From assembly GCA_014529385.2 (NCBI GenBank), contig CM043961.1:13435978-13499977 (forward strand): 64,000 nucleotides of DNA, written 5' to 3'. A model generated the notes under the pieces. It did not search any database and was not told the DNA's origin. It saw nothing but the letters and a program-made list of their open reading frames with translations. Shown in pieces: positions 33,902 to 45,724 of this stretch; positions within the stretch are counted from its first letter, which is position 1; the number at the start of each line of letters is the position of its first letter. This DNA is from Adiantum capillus-veneris. Its lineage: Eukaryota > Streptophyta > Polypodiopsida > Polypodiales > Pteridaceae. A program made the position numbers and the translations under genes.

Positions 33902-34133
33902 GATGCTTGCTACCATTTTGGGTATGGTAGTAAGTATATACGACCTGCAAGCTAGCATTTTGTTAGAATATTGGGTGTGCTAATTAGCATATTGGATATG
34001 CTAATTAGCATACTGGGTTGTCAAGTTAGTACACTAGATTTGGTTTTAAGATTATTAGATATGCTAGTTAGCATTTTGGGTATGCTAATTAGCATACTGG
34101 ATCTATGGATTAGCATACATATATGCTAACCAG
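33902..34133. repeat. Second TTAGCATACTGG motif block
   Basis: Copies the order of words seen at 27300-27640 ('gtactagatttggttttaag'-like, then 'attattagatatgctagtta', then 'tagcattttggg'). It directly abuts segmental copy B. Confidence 0.75.
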
Positions 34134-35894
34134 CACAATGGGCTGGTTCGCTATTACCTTGGATATTCTAGACATATTCTTGAGTCTTTAATATATACTA
34201 ACAAGCACTGCTATAACTAGCGTTGTCTAAGACAACATTTTTTGTGCACGTTAACATGCTTGTACCCTCTGACAACACTTGTAACGGCAATCATCGACAT
34301 TGTAAATACCAAAATCCATTGTGCCAAAAATTGGGCCAATCTTCCCAATCGAGCTGCACAATCATGTGCTCTTCAATGGCCATACCTCTAGAAATGCAAA
34401 AAGCCCATCTGTAGTTCGACTAAAAACATTGAAGATCCTTGTAGTGGTCATTCAAAGATGCCGATATTTGGACCTCCAATGTCGACCTCTTGCAAGAACC
34501 TTAGGAACATGGGTACAAAAATATGATGTCTATCTCATAGCAGAGTCTTCTACAAACCACTTGAGATGAATAATAACCACAAGTTGAAGGGAATAAAGCT
34601 GGTTGAAGGAAATTGTCAAACTACCAATCTCCTATTTGAGGATAAAACATGGGCAATCAGAAACCACAAGTAAATCGCTTGAGAGCCCAATTACCCCTTC
34701 CAAAAGTGGATCTCATCAAACTACATATGCCAAAGGGATGTTCGATGATGCAAAACACACAAACTAGTCTTGCTTGGTTGGCCTTGTCATAGTAGTTAAT
34801 GTTGGAACTAGTGTAAATGTGTAAATAGTAGGATACGTGAATAAATGATAGGATACATGATAAATGTGTAAATAGTAGTTAATTTGTAAATTAAAGAATA
34901 CATGGGTACCTTGGAGGACAATTGGTTTTGAAACAAAAAAAGATAAATCAAAATAAACATAGAAGATTTTATGAAACACATTGGTGAAATCAAAACCTCA
35001 TTTTTTGTAAAGCATGCCTGCATTTTGTCCATTAAGATAGAGAAGAGCACTAACCTTATGGCTAATGCCTTCACCTTAACAAGTTCGTACGACAAAAATC
35101 TCGCCTTTCAGGATCTACAAAATGAGAACAAAGTGGCTAGTTGAAAATAAAGTAAAGATGAGTGTAAAAAGATCAATCTCTCCATGATTGTGCAATAAAG
35201 CATGACTCCATATGCCAACTTGTTGCAAAACCCACATGCATTCAATATACAAGCATTTGTGACAGGATGTGTAGACAATCCATCTTTGCTATTGAAAGCG
35301 TTATGGCGCTCTCTTTTGGACATATCCAACAATTAGCATGCTCCATGCGAAAGTCATTAGGGAAAGTTTGTGACTTCGTCCTTTTACATGCGAAAGTCAT
35401 CTGGAACTGTTAGTTGTGTGCTTTATAGCCATTCTTAGTCACCTTCCACTAATTTGGATATAAAATCACAAATGTTGGATGCAGACCTAGCAAATTCTGA
35501 AGGTTACCCAAGTGGATCAGCATGGTAGAAACAAAAGCTGAGAGAAGCCAAACTTATAGCTCAAAACCTCTGAACAAAAGCTACATCTCTAAAACATCTG
35601 AAATGTTCTTGACGTCCCTACCAAAAGTAAACATCTTGAGGAGGAAAAAATAGCAAGCCATCTATTCATACTACAAAACAACCAACGTCGTGAGATCGTG
35701 AGTTGTGAATAGCATGCCACGTACAAAACTTTTACTCAACATTGCACTAATTAATGAAAAAACACTTTTAATGCAAGCCAAATTATGCAAGTGTTTGTAA
35801 AGAATCATAGAAGACATAGAGTGCTATGCATGCCACTTACATTAAAATGTAAATTGATCCTACTTTTAGAGCATTTTAGGTATTGTTGTGGAGC
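34134..35894 (+). repeat. Segmental duplication, copy B (~1.76 kb)
   Basis: Partner of 31184-32921 in the same orientation. A small local duplication of 'gcgaaagtcat' near 35347-35400 is unique to this copy. Confidence 0.88.
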
Positions 35895-36589
35895 GAGTAT
35901 AAGCATGAAAGCTTCTCAAGGCAAGTCGATGTCGGCTCTTTCCAACATCTGCTCCTTGTTGAATGAAGGAGGAAGGACCACCTTGGTTATTTGTGGTGCC
36001 ACTCCCAAGATGACCGAGACCCTCTCGTGGTGGGTGATTGTTGAACAATTGCTTTGCACCATTGAGGAATCTCCCCGAAAGCCAAGTTGTGAACCGGGTT
36101 TTGAACCAACTTTGGCGGTAACGAGTCAAGCTGAGACTTGTCAGAGGAGTAATCATGCGTCACAAACGGGGAGGTTGGGAGTTATTTTGCATGACAGAGA
36201 GGGATGGGGCGATAACTGTTGCGAGAGGGGGTCCATATAGAGGAGGAGGGGGGTCTCAATGGATGAGATAGCCCCCCTTCATTCGGAGCTTGAGGAAGCC
36301 TTGTTAGTTCGCCATGGAAAACAAGGGTTGCAAGCTTTCAACACCCTTGCTTCTTGTTGCTCTCAATACTTGTTCTTTGTACACAAAGAGATATGAGATG
36401 TTAAGACTTTTTACTCTCGAGTCTCAAGTGACAAGCTTGTTCTTTGTACACCAACAAATATGAGATCTTTACAATATGCATAGTGCATGCCGTGGGGCGG
36501 TTCAAGTTAATAGTTTATTGAATTGATTGTTGAGAGTCTCATTGCTTACATTTTGAACATTGGACTTTGAAGTTTGAACTTCCGTCACG
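35895..36589. other. Upstream flank of the FSH gene
   Basis: The plus-strand frame 35785-36240 shows no domain and begins inside the duplicated repeat. Otherwise nothing was recognised. A promoter is expected towards the right end. Confidence 0.4.
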
Positions 36590-36965
36590 TTGGAAAATTC
36601 CAAAAACCGTTGAAAAAAAGCGTTGATGACAGATGTTGGCACTCGTGTGGTGGAGGTCGCGCCGTGGCCCGGGCTCTCAGGGCTGAGGGCCTCCCGTTTT
36701 AATTCCTGCATACTCGGGAGGGGTAGCGCCTTAGCCCGGCCGATCTTGCCGTCACTTTTCCCACCTACCATAGCCAGCGCTCCTTAACTGTGATCGGCCT
36801 CTCCTGGCGATCATCGGACTCCTCGCAAGTCTTCGCCACAGCCAAGTACAAGCGACATCGCTCCCTTTAATCCCTTCTAGGGCAGACTATTGTCGCACAG
36901 ACAGTGCTGTTCAAGCCTACTGCAGCAGACGTTTCCTTAGCCAGAGCTTTTGCAAAGTCCGCGCT
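36590..36965 (+). promoter_or_regulatory. GC-rich, CpG-rich promoter/5' UTR region of the FSH gene
   Basis: Base composition changes sharply from AT-rich flank to GC-rich DNA with many CpG (gtcgcgccgtggcccgggc, gcccggccg) just ahead of the start codon. This is typical of an active promoter or 5' leader. No TATA box stands out, and the transcription start was not located. Confidence 0.5.
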
Positions 36966-39273
36966 ATGAGTCCACCTCTTGCCTCGCCCTCACAAAGCCA
37001 GAAGCTGAGAGTTCTTTGTTTGCATGGGTTTCGTACCAGTGGCATCATCATGGAGACACAGATGCGAAAGCTGGATCGGACAGCCCTTGACCTCTTGGAT
37101 ATGGTATGCCATTCTGTCTTCACAAAGCCATTCTGTTTTAACCTTTGTGAAGCTTGAAATGCGTACTAGGCGATTCTATTCTGCATTATGTATCTTCTCA
37201 TGTCGCAGGGAAGAAATGTGTGTGTGGGAATGGGTGTGCTTGATTGTAACTGCTCCAGAAGTGTTGAACAATGGTCCATTAGGATTTAGCTCGAGAAAGA
37301 TCGAGCTTTTTAGTTTAGTGCTTGAAATGTAATGATTTTAAATGAATTGACATGCCTATTAATGCTTTATCTGTTGATAGCTCCTCTCAATAAGAAACGA
37401 GTTTTCATTTGTTTTTGTATGTAACAAGCATAGTTTTCCATAAGTCGTTCATATGTTACCAGTTGGGTACGGAACTATGGAATAAGTACATACTAGACAC
37501 CCCCCCCCCCCCCCCCCCCCCCCCCGCGGACTCCATACATCCAATTCCATACGACACACTAAAAACGAAATTTAAAATAATATAGAGGAGCACAAATAGT
37601 ATGCATTGATTTGCCATAGAAATTTTAGGATCTAAGCAAAGAACAAAATGAGCCAAAAAATGGAGCCTCGAAGGCATAAAAAGGAGTCTCAAGCAGTGAA
37701 GTCTGAAAAACCTAGTCATACTTCAATTTCTCGGACGCGTCCGGGAGTATGGTTCCCCAGTCCGGAGAAAACTATTCAACAAGTTTACACGCCGGAGGCA
37801 TGCCTATTAGGGTTCAATATCTAGAAAATTTCTTCTTTGTTTTGGGTCAAATAGGGCATAAGCTAAATGCAACTGGGATGTGAGCCAGGGTCTGCAAAAA
37901 TTTGCTACCTCTAGTCTACGGCCCGGTTGGTGAGACTTATTTTTTAGCTTCTTGAAGTGTAATGGTCTTGCCTTTCTTTTAACTCTGTATTGTTGGATTT
38001 TGGCAGACCTTTTTGGATGCACCGTATCCTGCTGAAGGAAAGTCCGATGTAGAGGGTATCTTCCCACCACCCTATTATGAGTGGTTTCAATTTACAAAGG
38101 TTTGGTTTCAGTCCAATGCATATGACCGGTCTTTTTGAAATTCTCAATGGTGCTTGAGCCTTGATGTGTTTTTGTGCAGACTGACACTGGTGCCATTTTC
38201 AGACATTTAAAGGAATGCATTCAATTTATATCAGATTTCATGGAGAAGCATGGGCCATTTGATGGCATTGTCGGATTTTCACAGGTAGCTCATAGTAACT
38301 TGTATGCTATATGCGCATGTGTAATGGGAAATATTTATTAAGGCGCTCACGGTTTCATTAAGTAGTAGTAATGAGGTTTGCTATTACTTGTTTTATAGGG
38401 TGCATTTTTATCAGCAGCACTTGCAGGCATGCAAGAGCAGGTAAAATTTTACTCCTCAACGTTCCTGTCTTACAAGGACTTGGGTAATAGCATTTTAAAT
38501 GTTTTCCTGGTGGCTGTTTCAGGGACTTGCTCTTACGTCTGTTCCACAGTTACGCTTCGTCATTGTCATATCTGGTGGTGTGCTTGACGGTGAGCATGAA
38601 TGGAGGGATTGCTACTCTGAACCTATCAAGTGCCCATCTTTGCATTTCATAGGTATATTCCTAAAAATGCTTCTTTGTCAGATTTGTAATGTTCACATAA
38701 TTGTGGTTTTTGAACATTGGATTTTTTAAAATTTAGGAACAAGGGATTTCCTGCAACCGAGAAATGAGGAACTTTTACTGAAATTTGCAAATCCAATAGT
38801 CATTCGGCATGAGGCAAGGCATACGGTGCCAAGGCTAGGTAATCGCTGAGCACCACATGCACGTTGTATGTTTAATTCATGCAGAGTGTAAAATAATCTA
38901 CAAGTATAAAACATTCCATCCTTTTACGGATCGGAATATGTACGTATATACAAATGCACGCATCCATGTATAATCAGCTACGTGCCTGCATATCTGTATC
39001 TGTATAGAGAAGGAAGCATGCAAATGGCTGCCTGTTAGCATTCAACAAATACACAACTTGTGAATTTGACGGCCTCTACTTGATCTCTTGCGGCCTGCAG
39101 ATGAAAAAGCTGTGTTACCAATGAAAACTTTTCTCGAGCGTATTTTAAGCGTGCATGAGGAGGATGAAGATGGTGAACATGTAATCTTAAGCACTGTCAA
39201 GGAGCAAGAAGGGCATGTGCCAGAGCATTCGACTGCCACATGGACTTATACCTCCTGTGCTGCTCTTGCTTGA
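36966..39273 (+). CDS. FSH-family serine hydrolase (OVCA2-like esterase), seven exons
   Basis: Exons by frame and GT/AG signals: 36966-37103, 38007-38099, 38180-38284, 38399-38440, 38523-38652, 38737-38838 and 39101-39273. Joined, they give 783 nt, 260 residues plus stop, with no internal stop. The protein is an alpha/beta hydrolase of the FSH1 family. LRVLCLHGFRTSG near residue 15 forms the oxyanion region. TFLDAPYPAEGKSDVEGIF and PPPYYEWFQF follow. The nucleophile is Ser111 in GFSQG, split by intron 3. The likely acid is Asp173 in GTRDFL and the base His198 in RHTVPRLDE. Order and motifs match the Arabidopsis At4g24380-type protein as recalled; length is normal apart from a divergent tail. 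It is predicted to be a soluble carboxyl-ester hydrolase; the natural substrate is unknown. It is the only intact multi-exon gene here. Confidence 0.92.
37500..37525. repeat. Poly-C run, 26 bp, in intron 1
   Basis: Uninterrupted C homopolymer inside the first intron of the FSH gene. Confidence 0.95.
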
Positions 39274-40012
39274 ATTATTTTTTGCATTTGCATCAAGCAA
39301 AACATCCTCCCGTCAAGAAGAAACCCAAGAAATCCATTCATAATGTCCCATATTTACATACCTAAACATTAAAGGCAAAGGAGCAAAATGGTAGCTAATG
39401 GAAGCGGGCTATGGAAGAAGTATGCACCACAACCACAGTTCAGTGGACTGACACTCCATGCACGAACCCATTTCTTGGCTGGCTTTGTTGCTGTGGCCTC
39501 TCTATGATTAGATGCACAAACTGGTGCAATGGATTAGTATTTTTTCTGATTTTAAGAAATCAAATTTTTGTGAATGCTTTGTTCATACGAGTTTAACTTC
39601 CGAGTGCACATTCTAATGTTTGGCATTTTAATAGCCTGGTGTAAATTCATGGGTGTCTTATGCTTTCCACAAGCTGTAGTATCGACTATTGTAAGGTCAA
39701 AGTACTGAGATTTATATTGCTTCAAAGAAACAGGAGTTATGCAGATGGGTCCTTGCAGTAAGGCATCACACAGGTCCTACAATGCAACAAGGTAAGAGTC
39801 TGCCATTAATGGCGTACATTGAACTATGGACATCTCTAGAAGGTTGACTCGATGGTAAACAGTCTTGACACTTTTTTGCTAATATTGATCTTGTGACTAT
39901 CATTACCTTCTGCGTCGCACTTCAAATGCAGAAAAATCTTGTGCCATTTATCTACTAAGTATTACCTCGACTTGTTCCTGGGAAAGAAAATTGTCTTGTA
40001 GAGTGGAGGCTC
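39274..40012. other. 3' flank of the FSH gene
   Basis: Contains the unmapped 3' UTR and spacer. No further exon was found. Confidence 0.5.
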
Positions 40013-40535
40013 TTGTCTGGTTTAGAGAATACTGGTGGTATAGAATTAATAAGTCCAAGTTCTCCCAAAAAACTTCTCATGGCGATTCAAGCCTTCGAAG
40101 CAGATGTTCAAAAATATGCCCCCCTATGCCTTTCTCATTCTTTCGATCTAGAAGGGAATAACCCTGCTCGCTATCCCCTGCCAATTTACAACTTTCTCAG
40201 AACCATAGCCTCATCGGTAGGGGAAGTCATCCTCCTAGGGATTTTAATCCCTTATGGCATCTTTTGCCTGATTTTGTCAAAATAATGGGACATTTTTCTT
40301 TCAATCAATTATTTTCAAGCATCTACCCCACGCATGCTTCCACACTGGTCTTAAGACTCACAAAATTAAGGACTGCCCGGCTAGGAAACCCAAATCATTA
40401 GATTCTTCAGTACCTCCTGATCGATCGGATAAAAAAATTATTCGCTCCTCTCCTCCGCCTTCCAAACCTTCCTCCCAACAGGAGTCTCCCCCTCCCCCTG
40501 AGGGCGGTGCTTCCTCACAGCCTCCCAAAGGGTAG
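40013..40535 (+). pseudogene. LINE ORF1 (gag-like) relic
   Basis: Decayed ORF1 of a non-LTR retrotransposon. The left part reads KKLLMAIQAFEADVQKYAPL. After a frame change a zinc-knuckle-like CFHTGLKTHKIKDC occurs (about 40337-40378), in which the second Cys of CX2CX4HX4C is Thr. A Pro/Ser-rich tail ends at a TAG near 40535. The layout, RRM-like region then knuckle then Pro/Ser tail, is that of plant L1-type ORF1. Confidence 0.6.
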
Positions 40536-40720
40536 AGCACCCGAGGTCAACGATTGACAACCCAACCCCTTTCTCATAGATACTCTTCAACCTACCCCCT
40601 TAGAAGCCGAACCTCCCCTCTGGTCAAAGACCCCAATAAAGAGAAAGAGGTTGACGCACAAAGATAAATGCAACCACACCCAAGTTACATAGCCTAGGCA
40701 AAAAACAAAACAACCCCCCA

Positions 40721-41175
40721 AAATGAAAGGCATCTCTTGGAGGTTCATCAGCCCTAAAAAAGCTCTCCTCTTCAAAGACTGGCATATGTCTAACCCGGTA
40801 GGCTTCATTGCTCTTCAACAATTCAAAATCTCAGCTAGTGATTTAGACCGATCGACTTAAATCCATAGCTCCGGGTCTTCACCCGTCATTATAGAGTTTC
40901 AAGTGGGTCAACTCTTGGCATCAAGCCCAGCCTTATTCCAACATCAATTGATTTCGATATTGATGCTGGTTGGTGTAGCTTCAACTTCGACACCCCAAAC
41001 CCATTCACCCTAGTTTCTTGCTATGCAGGAGGCTCGGTTTAGCAAAGAACAACCCTCTAGAATGGAACTGACCAAGACAGGTTCAAGGGATTAGGCACTG
41101 TGCTCAAAGGGGCAGAACTTGAAGCTTTCAATGAACTATCAAACTCGTTTGAATTGGTCGATATGGGAGATTTCT
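40721..41175 (+). pseudogene. LINE ORF2 endonuclease relic
   Basis: Reads MKGISWRFISPKKALLFKDW and later PVGFIALQQFKI, which resembles the start of plant LINE endonucleases (KGxSWNxRG...W...LQExK). Then come SSPVIIEFQVGQLLGIKPS, a TLVSCYAGGS strand and AFNELSNSFELVDMGD. Catalytic residues are not all preserved, and several stops and shifts are present. Confidence 0.55.
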
Positions 41176-42769
41176 CCTAGCACAATCATAGTAAAGGTTC
41201 CATGTGTTGCAAGGCGCAAGGCGAGGCTAGATAGATGCTATATCTCCTCCCCCTTGCTTTCCTCCTTCCCGAGTGCCAAAGCTTCCATCTTCAAGACAAG
41301 CTGTTGTGTGATCAACTATCCACAGGTGATTACTTTAAGGGAGTCTTTTGGGTGGTTCTATGCTGACATATCACTCTTACAAATTCCTTTGCAAACCAAT
41401 TGAAATAAACCGGTACATGAAATCTAGAAAACATCTCAAGAAATTCTTTTGCAAACTTATAAAATGCTATCCAAGGTACTGATGAAAATTTTAATCCGTC
41501 ACTTTTGTACACAACATTAATAGTAACTACACTCATGAAAACGATTTACGTAAAACAAAAGTCGATGTTTCATTAAAACACACTACTATAGTCTAAGAAA
41601 AAAATGAGCAGGGTGCATGCAATAGTCTATGGTAAGTACTTATGTGTGTGACATTTTTGCAATTGCCACGTGATTTTTTTTTCTTTATGACTAAAATCAA
41701 ATATAAAAAGTGAGGTGATCAAATATGCAACATTTATGAATTCAATTAACGATCACATAAAACATATGGTTCATCTAAATTTGTAATGTCTTATGATGCA
41801 TATATACTACACCTATGACTCCATTGCTTAAGGTGATACTATTTGATGGTTATGCAAGCCACATTTGGTGATTTATGTCGTATCTTAAAAATTACGCATG
41901 TTGTAATTCTTATTTTTCATTTATCAAAGATTATCCTTAAAATAAAGTCCACTTTTGGATTTTTTCATTCATCTCACTTATTTGTATACAAATACCTCAT
42001 ATAGACACAATTGGAGAAGTTATACACACACTTTGATTATTTTTTCATAGCAATGGTTTAGATTTACGTACTTCAATTTTTTTTAGATGACCTTAAATTA
42101 CAAGATGCGTGTGATTTGAAACCTTGAAAAATGCTTAGTTGATGGGTATTGGCCTATAGATACATTATAGACTTTAAGTTTTGTCCCATAACCTCATCAT
42201 GTTAATAAAAGAGGCCTTGAAAGACAATTTTTTTTTCCTCTTTGTCACTATTTTCAAGATTCGGATTTCGATTATAACAAAAATCTAGTTTGAACTATGT
42301 TATGAAGCTCAAATTCTTGCTATAATAAGTTTTTTCCTATCTATACACCTTGAAATCTATGGAAAATCTCATTTTGATATGAAGTTATATTCAATTTATG
42401 AAAATTTGGTTAAAATTGAACTAAATTTTTAGGACTTTTCCACCTTAAACCTCATTACCAAATTCTTAATTTGGTATTAATTTTTGAAAAATTAAATTTT
42501 GGCTATGGTCTTCACCTCATAACTGACCTAAGGTATGAACGTGACCTATAAATCTTTTTTCTAGCTTCACCAAATAATTATAATAAGTTGCTGGAAGAAC
42601 ATGACACTTTAGTGTCATAGGAGACATGAGTGTCCGATCATAGAACTAGTGTTACTAAAAATTTAATCCATTTGGAAAGACTCTTTTGTGAAATACATAT
42701 TTCCAACGAAAGCATGGATGCAAGCCACTAAGCCCACACAACGACGCTTTTCTAAGTATAGTAAAAGAG
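41176..42769. other. AT-rich block interrupting the LINE relic
   Basis: No coding potential. Composition is markedly AT-rich compared with the LINE sequence on both sides, so this may be a later insertion, although ends and target duplication were not found. Confidence 0.4.
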
Positions 42770-43176
42770 TGAAGCAAATCCAAAAAGACATCAAGCTGCA
42801 ACGCTACAAGAGGAACTAGAATCTAAACCTAGGGAGCAAGCTCAAGAAGAAGTGAGAAAGCTACATCAAGACCTAGCTTCTGCAGAACTTCACGAGCTCA
42901 ACTGTAAGAATTTTTTCTTCAAAAATTGGTGTCTGCCCAAAGGTGATAGACCTATTCCAGAAATGTTTTGAGTTACTTAGAAGGAAGAAAGCTAAGGACA
43001 TCATTCCTTTGCTCCTCAAGGAAAATGAGAAATGCTCATCTCCTCAAGAGAACTTATCCTTTGTTCACCAACATTTCGACAATATTTTTGCAGCTCCTCA
43101 ACTAGCTCCACAACTAAGACAAAACCTCAGGAGGAAATTACAAATTGTAGACTCAAGGTTGTCCCTAGCTCTTTAG
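42770..43176 (+). pseudogene. LINE ORF2 endonuclease-RT linker relic
   Basis: Decayed frame reading SAELHELNCKNFFFKNWC, GDRPIPEMF, RRKKAKDIIPLLLKEN and FVHQHFDNIFAAP. This follows the linker ahead of the RT in plant LINEs (W-x-GD...FF...R..N.I..L...F...Y..LF). The RT itself is absent. It probably belongs with the pieces at 40.0-41.2 kb. Confidence 0.5.
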
Positions 43177-44510
43177 CATAACAGTTGGACTCTCCCATGG
43201 ATGTTTTCGAGATAAGAACAACTACCAAGTAATTTATGAGTAATTTCGTACCTAATATGGGCTTCATGCTTTCAATCTTGTTGCTCTGGGCTACAACTCT
43301 TAATTTTTGAATCCTCTTTACGTCTCAATGGGTGGCTTGATATCAGGAGACTGATTATGTTTTTCCATTTTAATTTTGTTTGGGATGAATTTTTTGATCA
43401 TTCTCAAGACTTGGTTATTGGGGAACTTGTAGCATTATGTCCCTTGTAATTAGTCTTTTCTATAAAATATGTATTAACACTACTGATTTGATCTTTCTGA
43501 TTGTTGGTCTTGTAATTACCCTAAAACTACTATGGCATAGATTTTAAAGCTAAGAGGCCTTCTCTATTGAGACCCAATATACTAGGTGCAAAATCTTGAA
43601 TGGGGAAATTTTGTGTATTCACACGTTAGTTTGTAGACTGATAATTAAATCCAGTTGGGTAGTTCCCTTTACCGGTTGGTATTAAAGAGCCTTTATTTAT
43701 ACATGGTCTTGTCCTATTGTTACCTAATGGAAGTAGATAGACTCTTATTTTTGGCATGATGGAGTGATAGCTCTGCATGATGAGTGGTCTAATATCTATT
43801 ATTTATAAGAAGGGTTCTTATAAGGACTTGTCGAGTTTTGATTCATTTTCATTCCAATGTTGTGCCGTGGTCGATGGATGAGATTCTTGATGACACTTCA
43901 AGTGATGCATATGGATTATCGCTAAGTGCATTTGAAGTTGTGGGAATTTAAGGTTTTGTATACCAGATGACCGATCGTGTATGCACCGTGTTCATATTGA
44001 TTCTTCCTCACCTTCTTAATAGATGGAAATTCTGGACTACTTTTGGGGAGTGGTTTCTTACATCACGTGCTGAAGAGATAATTAATATTACCCTTTTATA
44101 CATGCCGTATTTACACTAAGGGTGTATTTTTTGTTTGAAAAAAACCCATTAGAGCATACATGACATATTCATTTTTTGAGTAAAAATATTTAGTCACCTT
44201 ACATCTGTAATGGATTTTGTTGAAGACTGGCAGGCATGAAGTAGTGTGAATCAGTCTGACCACCAAGAATCAGTTGAAGACTACCAACCAAAGTTACATC
44301 AAAGAAGAATGGAAGCCAAAATTGTAGAATCTAGCACACTAAGTAGCATCAACTCAGCTTCTGTCTCATTGAATCTAAATACATCTAAGGGGAGCTTAAT
44401 TTCTAATGTTTTCACGAAGAGCATTTTACTTTTTTCAATGTCCTTAGCTTTTGTCTCAAGGTTAATAACCTCCTCGATTTTTGCCACTTCATTGTAGTCC
44501 TTCTCCTCAT
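43177..44510. other. Spacer, nothing supported
   Basis: AT-rich. The short frames near 44246-44497 on both strands have no recognisable domain. Confidence 0.4.
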
Positions 44511-44514
44511 CCTC

Positions 44515-44985
44515 TTATTCATCTGGTGGTAAATCCTGTTCCTCCATAATTTCCTTAGGCTTCTCCATAACATTAGCAAATAGGCAATTCAAATATAGAA
44601 AAAAGCCAAACGATCCTTGGACTTGCTTGCACTCTCTTTCATGCATGGGGCGCCATAACAGTTTGTATGACACTGGCAACTGATGGTACATTTTGTATGA
44701 ACGTACTTTGGTATCAAAATCTTTCAAATGCACCGCCAAGGATGACCCTCCCCTTTTGCATCTTCAACTCAAATCTCTCTCTTTCAGGCTTTAAGAAATC
44801 ATAGTGCTGAGCTAGAAGATCATCAAGACTGAAGGTTCCATTAAAGATGCATGATAATTTGTAAAATTTATCAATAGCTCTTAAAGATACTACAAAGTCA
44901 AAAAACCTTTCATCGATGATTGCAAGGTCTTCCAGAAAATCAACCTCTTTTTTCCTCTGCTTTTTATTTTTGCTATTCTATGTAG
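44515..44985 (-). pseudogene. Unrecognised coding-like segment on the minus strand
   Basis: From right to left it reads KKEVDFLEDLAIIDERFFDF, SLRAIDKFYKLSCIFNGTFS, LDDLLAQHYDFLKPER and GRVILGG. After a frame break comes HLKDFDTKVRSYKMYHQLPV, then YLNCLFANVMEKPKEIMEEQ. Amino-acid composition is protein-like, but no family comes to mind. Its right side is cut by the LTR starting at 45003, so a gypsy insertion may have truncated it. Confidence 0.35.
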
Positions 44986-45002
44986 ATGGCTCATCGACAA
45001 CA

Positions 45003-45537
45003 TGTTGGGAGAAAGAGGGGAGACCGGTTGCTTAAAACCATTCAACCTTGCTCATAGACATCACCATCAACCTGTCCACCTCTTTTTCCAATTTCCAAGC
45101 GCGCGCGCGCACACACACACAGAGTATGGAATTGATGTAGACAAGATTGTAAAAGTGTGTAAGAGAATTGTAAGGGATAGAGACTTGATTAGAGAGTACA
45201 CAAAAAATTAAGCATAGCATAAGAGTGTAGAGAAGAGAATCTGCAAGAGAAAGGCCTCAATCTAGCCCCAAACTCCACGGCACCCATTCTTGTGGAGTTT
45301 GGTATTTAGTATATTATTTGTGAGTTTAAGGTGCCAAAATTTGAGGCCCCTCTTTTAAAACCACTTCACTTTTGTAAAGGAGTGAAGCTCATCAGTTCTT
45401 GCATGTCCCATAAGGGGAAGTTCTCACTACAATTATTTACAGAGCCATAGTGGCTTATTGAAATGAAAATCTAAAATATTGTGAGAGTATAAAACGGCTG
45501 AGAGTTATTGCTTGCGCCTCTTCGTCAACTCCCAACA
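45003..45537 (-). repeat. 3' LTR of gypsy element 2
   Basis: On the plus strand it starts TGTTGGGAGAAAG and ends CAACTCCCAACA, the usual TG...CA with a 9-bp inverted end (TGTTGGGAG/CTCCCAACA). It contains a GC/AC run at 45099-45121. The partner LTR is not in the window. Confidence 0.75.
45099..45121. repeat. (GC)n(AC)n tract
   Basis: About six GC followed by five AC units inside the LTR. Alternating purine-pyrimidine. Confidence 0.9.
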
Positions 45538-45724
45538 TTCCACTCTACAAAATCATCATCATCAACTCAATTAGAAAAATAAAATAGACATCACATAATT
45601 AACCATTACGCCAGCTATCCCAATTGCAGCTAACCATTACAATAGGAGGGTGCCCAGTCTCGTAACATCCATCCCACCTGGGATAGCAACTGTCCTCAGT
45701 TGCTCAATAGAGATATCAAATGGA

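Noticed and set aside
31184..35894. LTR pair of a retrotransposon
   Set aside because: The ends lack TG...CA, there is no primer-binding site or polypurine tract, and the 1.2 kb between the copies has no gag or pol.
31184..35894. Helitron
   Set aside because: No TC...CTRR ends with a 3' hairpin and no Rep/helicase sequence were seen.
35785..36240. 151-codon plus-strand ORF upstream of the FSH gene
   Set aside because: It begins inside the segmental duplication, where the other copy has no such frame, and no domain is visible.
40358..40821. Minus-strand ORFs of 60-73 codons
   Set aside because: Shadows of the LINE coding sequence on the plus strand.
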